DNA from: Vibrio cincinnatiensis
GTDB taxonomy: Bacteria; Pseudomonadota; Gammaproteobacteria; Enterobacterales; Vibrionaceae
Reading direction: 5' to 3'
NCBI RefSeq assembly: GCF_022113815.1
Contig: NZ_SGOM01000009.1
Location: forward strand, 62,001 to 126,000
Length of the DNA stretch: 64,000 nt
The notes under the pieces were generated by a model, which searched no databases, was not told the DNA's origin, and saw nothing but the letters and a program-made list of their open reading frames with translations. The translations under genes were made by a program, and so were the position numbers. Positions 30,035 to 38,138 of this stretch are shown here, piece by piece; the first letter of the stretch is position 1; each line of letters begins with the position of its first letter.

Positions 30035-30462
30035 AATCATCCCATAAAAACAGTCAACAATATTGGCATCCTAACATTGTGGACGAGAAAGTATTACTAC
30101 TAGATGGTCAGCAGGCGATTTTGTGATTAAATTGATGAATCTTCGCTAAAATAATGTGATTAATCTCTCGTTTGTGGGTGGATAAACTAGGAGAAAAGCG
30201 ACCTTCGAGATAACACTAATTCTTTCTTTCGTTTCATTATGCCGATGAGTAAATAGGAGAAAAATCGCTCCGAATCACGCTGCCATGCTGCGAAAGTTAG
30301 CTAACATGCTGATTTCTTCATAGCGATACAACTTTAGTCGAGTGGCAAGGGCAGATTGCTTTACCAAATCTGATTAAAGTGTTAAATTGATCACGTTTTG
30401 TTGGCGCTTTCGCGTGAAACATAACCAAAGCGCGCATTAATGTTTCAACCAAGGAACCAACC
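30035..30462. promoter_or_regulatory. Divergent hemC / cyaA intergenic region
   Basis: About 430 bases without a supported gene. The cyaA-proximal part holds a conserved CRP site (30380-30395) and a possible cyaA promoter: TTGTTG 30398-30403, 16-base spacer, CATAAC 30420-30425. The remainder is A/T-rich, with loose TGTGATTAA-type motifs near 30123 and 30157. I could not place the hemC promoter with confidence. Confidence 0.6.
30380..30395. promoter_or_regulatory. CRP site in the cyaA promoter
   Basis: TGTTA-N6-TCACG matches the CRP core at 8 of 10 positions. The surrounding GTGTTAAATTGATCACGTTT is, as I remember it, the same as the CRP site that represses E. coli cyaA. It sits just upstream of the inferred cyaA promoter, consistent with feedback by cAMP-CRP. 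Confidence 0.8.
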
Positions 30463-32994
30463 TTGCAGGCTTACACAACGACCTTAATTCAACGATTAGA
30501 TAATCTGAACCGGCAACGCACTGAGCGGGCGCTGGCGCTTATGGATTTACAAGGTCAGCGTGTTTTTCAACTGATTCCTGCACTTTTGCATTACAATCAT
30601 CCGTTAATTCCAGGCTATTTAGATCAGCAAGTGCCCCATGGTATCCACTGTTTTGAGATGAATGCGATTCAACAGCAATTAGTCGAAGATACCGAACTGG
30701 CGTTAGGTCTGCCGCTTCACTCCCCCAAACAACCAATGATTTTAGGGCTCTACACCATGGGGAGCACATCATCGATTGGGCAAAGTTCATCCAGTGATTT
30801 AGATATTTGGGTGTGTGTACCAGCCACAATGGGCTGTGATGATCGAGAAAGTTTAAGTAATAAGTGTTTGCTGATTACCGATTGGGCAAAAAGCCAAGGT
30901 ATTGAAGCTAACTTCTTTATTATGGATGAGCAGCGTTTTCGGCATAATCGCTCCGATAAAATGACCGGTGAAAACTGTGGTTCCTCCCAGCACCTCCTAC
31001 TTTTAGATGAATTTTATCGCTCGGCGGTTCGTTTGGCCGGTAAGCGTTTACTATGGCAAATAGTGCCGCCAGAGATGGAAGAGTGTTACGACGAGTATGT
31101 TGATCAGCTGTGTGCCAATCAATACATTGACTGTTCTCAGTGGATCGACTTTGGTCGTTTAAATCGTATTCCAGCCGAAGAGTACTTTGGTGCCAATTTA
31201 TGGCAATTGTATAAAAGTATCGATTCTCCCTATAAATCGGTACTTAAAGCCACCCTATTAGAAGCCTATTCGTGGGAGTACCCACATACTCAGCTCTTAA
31301 GTATTGATACCAAACGCCGTTTTTTTGCCCATGAGCCGGATTTGTATGGGATGGACGCGTATTACTTGATGCTTAAAAAAGTGACTCGCTACCTGCTTCA
31401 GATTGGCGATCATGCTCGTCTGGATCTCGTGCGTCGCTGTTTTTATCTGAAAACCCATGAAAAATTATCACGTGAACCTCAAGCTGATTCGGTAGCGTGG
31501 CGACGTGAAGCGTTGGGGCATATGGTGCATGAATGGAAATGGGATTCGACGTTGTTGCAAGAATTAGATAACCGTCGCCATTGGAAAGTAGAGCAAGTCA
31601 AAATTGTGCATCATGCCTTACTTGACGCTTTAATGCTGAGTTATCGCAACCTGATTCAATTTGCCCGCCGTCATGATATTACTTCGGCTATCAGCCCGCA
31701 GGATATCTCGATATTAGCGCGTAAGCTGTATGCGGCGTTTGAGGTTCTGCCGGGTAAGGTCACCTTATTAAATCCACAAATTTCACCGGATCTGCATGAA
31801 GCGGATTTAACGTTTATTGAGGTTCCGACTGGGCGTGTGAACCCTTCGGGCTGGTATCTCTATAAACAGCCTCCAGTTGCAAAACGAATGTTCAGTCAGC
31901 GTTATTTAGAGCGTAACGAATATTTGAGTAAATTGGTGGCTTGGGCCTTTTTTAATGGGTTGATTACGGAGTCGACGAATTTACATTCGGTGGTTCGTGG
32001 TGCGCACTTAGACATTGATAAGTTTTATCAGATGGTGAGTGATTTACGTAATACTTTCTCTCTTCATAAACGTCGCCCAACCATGATGGCGCTGGCCAGC
32101 CCTTGTGAAATTAGCCAACTAGCGATGTTTATTAACTTTGAAAATGATCCGACTGTGCAACTGGCCGGAAAATCGTTAAAAGTGGATTTAAAAACGCTGG
32201 ATATTTTCAGCTTTGGCTGTGAGCAACAGTGTTTGGTTGGCAGTGTCGATTTGGTTTATCGTAATTCATGGCAAGAAGTACGAACCCTTCATTTTAAAGG
32301 GGAAACCGCAATCTTGGATGCGTTAAAGACCATCTTAGGTAAAATGCATCAAGACGCTTTACCACCAGAATCGGTCGATGTGTTTTGTTATAGCAAAAAC
32401 TTACGCGGTGTTATGCGTAATCTGATCTATCAGCTCTTAGCCGAGTGTATTGATTTACGCCTTAAACCGGTTGAACAAGAAAAACGTCGCCGCTTTAAAG
32501 CATTACGAATCGGTAAACAGATGTACGGGCTGTTTTTTGAACGGCGAGGCGTTTCGGTACAACGGTTGGAAAATTCAGTCGATTTTTATCGCAGTATCTC
32601 CAGTAATAAGCTGAAAGGTTCACCACTGCTGATGTTAGATAGAGAGCAGGATTACCAATTGCCAGAAGTGGTGGATGGGTTTGCCAGTGAAGGGCTTGTT
32701 CAGTTCTTTTTCGAAGATACCGAAAAAGGCTTTAATATTTATGTGTTAGATGAAGCGAACCGGATAGAGGTGTATCACCAGTTTAGTGGTGAAAAAGATG
32801 AGATGATCGCTAGTGTGAATAGTTTCTACACTTCGGTGCGGGATGATAACCAAATCGCCTCTAAACTGATTAATTTTAACTTGCCACAATATTATCAGAT
32901 CATTCACCCAGAAGAGGGAGAAAGCTATGTGGTGCCTTACCGTAATGATTCCTCGCTGTATTCTCGCCCGTCTAAAGCTGTGAATGGATATTAA
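30463..32994 (+). CDS. cyaA: Class I adenylate cyclase
   Basis: CyaA makes cyclic AMP, the ligand of CRP. The 843 residues align along their length with the enterobacterial class I enzyme. The catalytic nucleotidyltransferase motif GSTSSIGQSSSSDLDIWVC lies near 100-118. DEFYRSAVRLAGKRLLW and EEYFGANLWQLYKSIDSPYK follow, and the regulatory C-terminal half has LHFKGETAILDALKTILGKMHQDA. It starts with TTG preceded by AAGGA at 30451-30455; a TTG start also limits cyaA translation in E. coli. Confidence 0.97.
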   Translation: MQAYTTTLIQRLDNLNRQRTERALALMDLQGQRVFQLIPALLHYNHPLIPGYLDQQVPHGIHCFEMNAIQQQLVEDTELALGLPLHSPKQPMILGLYTMGSTSSIGQSSSSDLDIWVCVPATMGCDDRESLSNKCLLITDWAKSQGIEANFFIMDEQRFRHNRSDKMTGENCGSSQHLLLLDEFYRSAVRLAGKRLLWQIVPPEMEECYDEYVDQLCANQYIDCSQWIDFGRLNRIPAEEYFGANLWQLYKSIDSPYKSVLKATLLEAYSWEYPHTQLLSIDTKRRFFAHEPDLYGMDAYYLMLKKVTRYLLQIGDHARLDLVRRCFYLKTHEKLSREPQADSVAWRREALGHMVHEWKWDSTLLQELDNRRHWKVEQVKIVHHALLDALMLSYRNLIQFARRHDITSAISPQDISILARKLYAAFEVLPGKVTLLNPQISPDLHEADLTFIEVPTGRVNPSGWYLYKQPPVAKRMFSQRYLERNEYLSKLVAWAFFNGLITESTNLHSVVRGAHLDIDKFYQMVSDLRNTFSLHKRRPTMMALASPCEISQLAMFINFENDPTVQLAGKSLKVDLKTLDIFSFGCEQQCLVGSVDLVYRNSWQEVRTLHFKGETAILDALKTILGKMHQDALPPESVDVFCYSKNLRGVMRNLIYQLLAECIDLRLKPVEQEKRRRFKALRIGKQMYGLFFERRGVSVQRLENSVDFYRSISSNKLKGSPLLMLDREQDYQLPEVVDGFASEGLVQFFFEDTEKGFNIYVLDEANRIEVYHQFSGEKDEMIASVNSFYTSVRDDNQIASKLINFNLPQYYQIIHPEEGESYVVPYRNDSSLYSRPSKAVNGY

Positions 32995-33008
32995 GTCGAT
33001 GGGCACTA

Positions 33009-33032
33009 AAAAGAGCACCACTGTGCTCTTTT
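33009..33032. terminator. Bidirectional terminator between cyaA and cyaY
   Basis: AAAAGAGCAC at 33009-33018 pairs with GTGCTCTTTT at 33023-33032 around CACT. It has T-runs for rightward cyaA and leftward cyaY transcription. Confidence 0.85.
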
Positions 33033-33061
33033 GTTGATCATGATGGGGTAATCGGCTTCAG

Positions 33062-33376
33062 TTATTGCCAATCGATTGCTTCTCCGGCGTGTTTTCCGCA
33101 TTCTTGCTTTACCATCTCCAGCAGTTCGACTCCGGTTTTAGAGCAAATCCACTGCTCATTTTTCCACTGGAAATGAAACCCGCCAGATTTTGATGCCAGC
33201 CAAATTTCTTTCATGGGTTCTTGGCGGTTAATAATAATTTGGCTGCGGTCATCAAACTCTAACGTCATGACGTTACCGGATGTTTCATAATCAATGTCGG
33301 CTCCCGCCTCATCAATGGCTTGTTCAATGAGTTGCATCTGGCTATCCGCTTGCTGATGAAATTCAGTTTCGTTCAT
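33062..33376 (-). CDS. cyaY: Iron-sulfur cluster assembly protein CyaY (frataxin)
   Basis: CyaY is the bacterial frataxin that binds iron and regulates IscS-driven cluster assembly. The 104 residues (E. coli 106) have the acidic N-terminal helix (FHQQADSQMQLIEQAIDEAGADIDYE, ends given only as FHQQAD and DIDYE), the strand VMTLEFDDRSQIIINRQEP and KEIWLASKSGGFHFQW. It is convergent with cyaA and divergent from lptM. Confidence 0.95.
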   Translation of the reverse strand: MNETEFHQQADSQMQLIEQAIDEAGADIDYETSGNVMTLEFDDRSQIIINRQEPMKEIWLASKSGGFHFQWKNEQWICSKTGVELLEMVKQECGKHAGEAIDWQ

Positions 33377-33451
33377 CTTATCTATCCTATTGCTTTTCTT
33401 GATTGTGGTGCGATTATAGGAGGCATTGATTCAATAATCACGATATGCAAA

Positions 33452-33568
33452 ATGAAAAAGTCCGTCACCGCACTGTTTTTGTTGTCTGTACTCGCCTTAG
33501 CGGGGTGTGGACAAACTGGCCCATTGTACCTGCCTGATGATGCTCAGCAGAGTGAACAAAGTCAGTAG
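33452..33568 (+). CDS. lptM: LPS assembly lipoprotein LptM (YifL)
   Basis: This 38-residue lipoprotein has signal MKKSVTALFLLSVLALAGC with lipobox LALAGC, then GQTGPLYLPDD, the conserved LptM block that contacts the LptD-LptE translocon in the outer membrane. An upstream in-frame ATG at 33320 would overlap cyaY antisense and hide the signal, so 33452 is taken; no strong ribosome site is visible. lysA follows after 30 bases. Confidence 0.92.
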   Translation: MKKSVTALFLLSVLALAGCGQTGPLYLPDDAQQSEQSQ

Positions 33569-33598
33569 ATTTAAGCAATTAGATTAAGGGAAAGAATT

Positions 33599-34852
33599 TT
33601 GGATTACTTCAATTATCAGGAAGATGGTCAACTGTGGGCAGAAGACGTAGCGTTGTCAGATTTGGCTGAGCAATACGGTACCCCGCTTTATGTTTACTCC
33701 AGAGCTACACTGGAAAGGCATTGGCATGCCTTTGATCACTCTGTGGCAGGGCACCCGCATCTGGTCTGTTATGCCGTCAAAGCCAACTCCAACTTAGGGG
33801 TGCTCAATACCTTAGCTCGGTTAGGATCGGGATTTGATATTGTTTCTGGTGGTGAGCTGGAACGTGTTATTGCCGCTGGGGGCGATCCCAGTAAAGTGGT
33901 CTTTTCTGGGGTGGGGAAAACAGCCCAAGAGATGCAACGAGCATTAACACTAAAAATTAAGTGTTTTAATGTTGAATCTGAGCCAGAGCTCGCGCGGCTG
34001 AATGAAGTAGCGGGAGAGCTGGGTGTCAAAGCGCCCGTTTCTTTGCGTATTAATCCTGATGTGGATGCAAAAACACACCCTTATATTTCTACGGGGTTAC
34101 GTGATAATAAATTTGGTATTGCGTTTGAACGTGCGCCGGATGTTTACCGTTTAGCGCAACGTTTACCCAATATTGATGTGCGTGGTATCGACTGCCATAT
34201 CGGATCACAGCTGACAGAAATTACGCCGTTTATTGATGCCGTCGATCGCTTACTGGCTTTAATTGATTCACTGCAAGCCGAAGGTATCACGATTCAACAT
34301 CTTGATGTCGGCGGTGGGCTTGGCGTTGTTTACCAAGATGAGCAACCCCCTCAACCATCAGACTATGCTAAAGCACTATTGGCGCGTTTAGCGAATCATC
34401 AGCATTTAGAGTTGATTTTTGAACCTGGACGAGCGATTGCCGCCAATGCGGGGGTGTTACTCACACGGGTTGAGTTTCTTAAACATACCGAACATAAAAA
34501 CTTTGCCATTATTGATGCTGCGATGAATGATTTAATGCGCCCAGCTCTGTATCAAGCTTGGCAAAATATCGTGCCTGTTTCACCTCGTACAGGAGAGGCG
34601 GTTGCTTATGATTTGGTTGGGCCTGTGTGTGAAACTGGTGACTTTTTAGGAAAAGATCGTTGCTTAGTGTTAGAGCAAGGCGATCTGTTAGCGGTACGCT
34701 CGGCAGGCGCTTATGGCTTTGCGATGTCATCCAACTACAATACCCGTACTCGCGCGGCAGAGGTGATGGTGGATGGTGACAAAACCTACCTCGTTCGTCA
34801 GCGTGAACCTCTTTCCAGCCTATGGGCATTGGAAAGTCTTTTGCCAGAGTAA
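33599..34852 (+). CDS. lysA: Diaminopimelate decarboxylase
   Basis: LysA decarboxylates meso-diaminopimelate to L-lysine with pyridoxal phosphate. It has 417 residues. Motifs: the PLP lysine in VCYAVKANSNLGVL, HIGSQLTEI, LDVGGGLGV, EPGRAIAANAG, the catalytic cysteine in VGPVCETGDFLG, and AGAYGFAMSSNYN. It starts with TTG preceded by AAGGGAAAG. It lies immediately before dapF, the enzyme making its substrate. Confidence 0.97.
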   Translation: MDYFNYQEDGQLWAEDVALSDLAEQYGTPLYVYSRATLERHWHAFDHSVAGHPHLVCYAVKANSNLGVLNTLARLGSGFDIVSGGELERVIAAGGDPSKVVFSGVGKTAQEMQRALTLKIKCFNVESEPELARLNEVAGELGVKAPVSLRINPDVDAKTHPYISTGLRDNKFGIAFERAPDVYRLAQRLPNIDVRGIDCHIGSQLTEITPFIDAVDRLLALIDSLQAEGITIQHLDVGGGLGVVYQDEQPPQPSDYAKALLARLANHQHLELIFEPGRAIAANAGVLLTRVEFLKHTEHKNFAIIDAAMNDLMRPALYQAWQNIVPVSPRTGEAVAYDLVGPVCETGDFLGKDRCLVLEQGDLLAVRSAGAYGFAMSSNYNTRTRAAEVMVDGDKTYLVRQREPLSSLWALESLLPE

Positions 34853-34863
34853 AGTGATTTCTT

Positions 34864-35694
34864 ATGCATTTCCATTTTTCTAAAATGCACGGTTTGGGTA
34901 ATGATTTTATGGTCGTTGACTGCATTACCCAGAACGTTTTCTTCTCTCCAGAGCTGATTCGGCGTTTGGCGAATCGTCATACTGGGGTTGGTTTTGATCA
35001 ACTGTTGGTAGTGGAAGCTCCGTATGATCCTGAAACGGATTTCCACTACCGCATTTTCAATGCGGATGGCAGTGAAGTTGAACAGTGCGGTAATGGTGCG
35101 CGTTGTTTCGCCCGCTTTGTGCGTATGAAAGGGTTGACCAATAAATATCAACTCAGTGTTAGCACCAAAAAAGGCAAAATTATTCTTTCTATCGAGGAAG
35201 ATGATCAAATTACGGTCAATATGGGTGAACCGGAGTTTGAACCGAGCAAGATTCCATTTCGCGCCAAACAGGCAGAAAAAACGTACATCATGCGTGTTGA
35301 TGAGCAAACCTTATTTTGTGGAGCGGTCAGCATGGGGAACCCACATGTTGTTACGGTTGTTGAGGATGTGACGACAGCAGATGTTCAAACGTTAGGGCCT
35401 TTGCTGGAATCTCATGAGCGTTTTCCTGAACGGGTTAATGCGGGTTTTATGCAAGTGATCGATCGTCAACACATTAAACTTCGTGTTTATGAACGAGGCT
35501 CAGGTGAGACTCAAGCATGTGGCAGTGGGGCTTGTGCAGCGGTTGCGGTTGGTATTGCCCAAGGTCTTTTAGATAATACTGTAACCGTTCAATTGCCCGG
35601 TGGTCATTTAGAGATCCGCTGGCAAGGCCCGGGTAAACCTCTGTATATGACCGGGCCTGCTACTCATGTGTTTGATGGTCAATTATCTTGCTAA
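34864..35694 (+). CDS. dapF: Diaminopimelate epimerase
   Basis: DapF interconverts LL- and meso-diaminopimelate without a cofactor. It has 276 residues, with the two catalytic cysteines at Cys75 ([11 protein letters not shown]) and Cys219 ([10 protein letters not shown]), and [11 protein letters not shown] near the N-terminus. It starts 11 bases after lysA. Confidence 0.97.
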   Translation: MHFHFSKMHGLGNDFMVVDCITQNVFFSPELIRRLANRHTGVGFDQLLVVEAPYDPETDFHYRIFNADGSEVEQCGNGARCFARFVRMKGLTNKYQLSVSTKKGKIILSIEEDDQITVNMGEPEFEPSKIPFRAKQAEKTYIMRVDEQTLFCGAVSMGNPHVVTVVEDVTTADVQTLGPLLESHERFPERVNAGFMQVIDRQHIKLRVYERGSGETQACGSGACAAVAVGIAQGLLDNTVTVQLPGGHLEIRWQGPGKPLYMTGPATHVFDGQLSC

Positions 35695-35708
35695 ATTAAG
35701 GATGTGTT

Positions 35709-36413
35709 TTGTTACAACAACAGGCTGATGCTCTGACCGCTGAAGTGGTGGCCGAGTATTTACGAGATCACCCTGATTTTTTTCTCCACTACCCTCAGTT
35801 GGTTGAATCATTATCATTGCCTCGTTCCGATGCGGGAGCGGTTTCCCTTGTCCATATCCAGATGGCTCGACAACGGCAACGTATTGAGGAATTAGAAGAA
35901 GAAATCACCACTTTGATGTCGCTCGCAGCGAATAATGATCGAACCTTCCATGAATTTATGGAGTTGCAAGAAAAAGTGTTGCAGTGTGGCTGCTTGCGTG
36001 AGGTTTTTCGAGCTATTGAAGGCACGGCGCAACGGCTTGGGTTAACGGCCTATGTGCGTTTGATTGGCTCGCCGATGAGTGAGTATGCAATGACACAAGA
36101 GCAATGGCAGCGCTTTGCCACTAATCACTTTAATGGTAAGTCTGCTTATTTAGGGCGTTTACGACAGGCTGATCGTCAACAATTGTTTGGTGAGCATAAC
36201 TTAACGCCAGAAATGGGGTCTTATGTGATTCTTCCGCTAGGCGCTTCTCCACCACAAGGGATTTTGGCCTTTGCAAGCCGTGATGGTGGGCATTTTCAAC
36301 CTTGTATGGATACCTTATTTTTGCGTCATTTAGCACTGGTGCTGTCTCATTTAATCGACTTACTCCCTTGGCAACGTTATGAGCATGAACGAATCCATTC
36401 CCCCTCTGCCTAG
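35709..36413 (+). CDS. DUF484 family protein (YigA)
   Basis: The 234 residues match the DUF484 family that sits between dapF and xerC in gamma-proteobacteria. The N-terminus has the conserved VVAEYLRDHPDFFLHYPQLV, followed by a coiled coil (RQRQRIEELEEEITTLM) and a GAF-like C-terminal part ending GILAFASRDGGHFQ. The function is unknown. It starts with TTG at 35709, with AAGGA 6 bases upstream; no ATG is suitable. It overlaps xerC by 35 bases. Confidence 0.88.
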   Translation: MLQQQADALTAEVVAEYLRDHPDFFLHYPQLVESLSLPRSDAGAVSLVHIQMARQRQRIEELEEEITTLMSLAANNDRTFHEFMELQEKVLQCGCLREVFRAIEGTAQRLGLTAYVRLIGSPMSEYAMTQEQWQRFATNHFNGKSAYLGRLRQADRQQLFGEHNLTPEMGSYVILPLGASPPQGILAFASRDGGHFQPCMDTLFLRHLALVLSHLIDLLPWQRYEHERIHSPSA

Positions 36414-37314
36414 TGGGTTAACTCAGCCGTTACTGCGCTTCTATGAATATTTACGCAGTGAGAAAGGGCTGAGTCTCCACACTCAACGTAATTATCAGCA
36501 GCAGTTACAGGCGATGGCCTCGCATTTAAACCAAATGGGGATCACTCAGTGGCAGCAAGTGGATGCGGCTTGGGTGCGTCAGCTTGCCAGTAAAGGCATG
36601 CGTGAGGGAATGAAAGCCAGTAGCCTGGCAACGCGTCTTTCTTCTCTGCGCAGTTTTTTCGATTTCCTGATTCTACGAGGTGAATTAGCAGCTAATCCTG
36701 CTAAAGGGGTATCAGCACCCAGAAAGCAGCGTCCGTTACCGAAGAATTTAGATGTGGATGAAATGGCTCAACTGTTAGAGGTTGAGGCGGATGATCCACT
36801 CTCCATTCGTGATCGTGCCATTATGGAGCTCATGTATGGTGCAGGGTTACGGTTAGCAGAATTGGTGGCGATTAATCTTAAAGACATCAGTTTTAGCCGT
36901 GGCGAAATTCGTGTGATCGGTAAAGGGAACAAAGAGCGTAAAGCTCCGTTTTCAGGTCAGGCTAAAGAATGGGTCAGTAAATGGTTAACGGTACGTTCAG
37001 CCTTGCTAAAAGGGGATGAACCCGCTCTGTTTATTTCCAAATTAGGTGGGCGTATTTCTCATCGTAATGTACAAAAACGATTGGCAGAATGGGGACAGAA
37101 ACAGTCGGTTGCTAGCCATATCAGCCCTCATAAACTGCGCCACTCTTTTGCTACTCATATGTTGGAATCGAGCAATAATTTGCGTGCCGTTCAGGAATTA
37201 CTGGGGCATGAGAATATTTCGACGACACAAATCTATACCCATCTTGATTTTCAGCATCTTGCTCAGGTGTATGATCAAGCTCATCCACGAGCCAGAAAAA
37301 AAACCAAGGAGTAG
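36379..37314 (+). CDS. xerC: Site-specific tyrosine recombinase XerC
   Basis: With XerD, XerC resolves chromosome dimers at dif. The 311 residues (E. coli 298) show the full catalytic set: Arg158 in GLRLAEL, Lys182 in IGKGNKERK, His251 and Arg254 in PHKLRHSFATHML, His277 in LLGHENISTTQ and the nucleophile Tyr286 in IYTHLD. The core-binding SAM-like domain covers about 12-105. ATG 36385 is an alternative start. It overlaps the end of the DUF484 gene, which suggests coupling. Confidence 0.97.
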   Translation: MSMNESIPPLPSGLTQPLLRFYEYLRSEKGLSLHTQRNYQQQLQAMASHLNQMGITQWQQVDAAWVRQLASKGMREGMKASSLATRLSSLRSFFDFLILRGELAANPAKGVSAPRKQRPLPKNLDVDEMAQLLEVEADDPLSIRDRAIMELMYGAGLRLAELVAINLKDISFSRGEIRVIGKGNKERKAPFSGQAKEWVSKWLTVRSALLKGDEPALFISKLGGRISHRNVQKRLAEWGQKQSVASHISPHKLRHSFATHMLESSNNLRAVQELLGHENISTTQIYTHLDFQHLAQVYDQAHPRARKKTKE

Positions 37315-37316
37315 GG

Positions 37317-38036
37317 ATGCATTTTTATCGTCAGCTACAACCGATTCAAGCGATGACCTTTGATTTGGATGACACGTTATACGATAACCACCCAGTAATC
37401 CGGCATTTAGAGCAACAAATTGCGCAGTGGCTCTATCAGCATCACCCCGTGACAGTCACTCAATCCATGGCATGGTGGAATCAGTTAAAGTGGCAGTTGG
37501 CTCGCGAAGACCCTTGGTTAAATCATGATGTAACACTATGGCGTTTTGAACAGATCAGACAAGGTTTACACCGGTTAGGTTATTCACCAAGCCAAGCTAA
37601 GCAAGCCGCCGAAGAGACCATCGAAGAAGTCTTACGACTCAGAAATTTAGTCACTGTCCCGCCATTAACTCACCAAGTGTTACGGTCGCTTGCGCAGAAA
37701 GTCCCTTTGCTGGCAATAACGAATGGCAACGTGGATGTTGAGCAGATTGGTCTGAGTCGCTATTTTCAATGGGTTCTCAAGGCGGGTCCCGATGGACGAG
37801 CGAAACCTTATCCCGATCTCTTTTGTAAGGCGCGTCAGTTCTTGCAACTTCCTGCTTCAGCCATTTTGCATGTGGGCGATCACTTAGTGACGGATGTACA
37901 AGGAGCCAAGGAAAATGGGTTCCAAGCTTGTTGGTATAATGATCAAGGTCACACATTGCGTGCAAATTGTGATGCAAAAGTTTTGCCGGATGTTGAGGTC
38001 AACAGTCTCTCACAACTAAGTGCACTGATTTATTGA
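37317..38036 (+). CDS. yigB: HAD-family phosphatase YigB (FMN phosphatase)
   Basis: This 239-residue HAD hydrolase follows xerC by two bases, the position of yigB, whose E. coli product dephosphorylates FMN. Motif I is MTFDLDDTLYD, motif II LLAITNGN, motif III the Lys in GRAKPYPDLF and motif IV HVGDHLVTDVQGA. AAGGAG precedes the ATG. Confidence 0.92.
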   Translation: MHFYRQLQPIQAMTFDLDDTLYDNHPVIRHLEQQIAQWLYQHHPVTVTQSMAWWNQLKWQLAREDPWLNHDVTLWRFEQIRQGLHRLGYSPSQAKQAAEETIEEVLRLRNLVTVPPLTHQVLRSLAQKVPLLAITNGNVDVEQIGLSRYFQWVLKAGPDGRAKPYPDLFCKARQFLQLPASAILHVGDHLVTDVQGAKENGFQACWYNDQGHTLRANCDAKVLPDVEVNSLSQLSALIY

Positions 38037-38138
38037 ATAAAGATTGTGATTTTTCAAGATAATCATTAACGTAGTTTGCAGATGGTATACGGTTTTATGC
38101 CGAGTGATGGCATAGTTGCAAGATGAGTTACAGGAAGT

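Noticed and set aside
38057..38071. Fur-like sequence AGATAATCATTAACG before the FIST-EAL gene
   Set aside because: It matches the palindrome at only 11 of 14 defined bases and no promoter overlaps it clearly.
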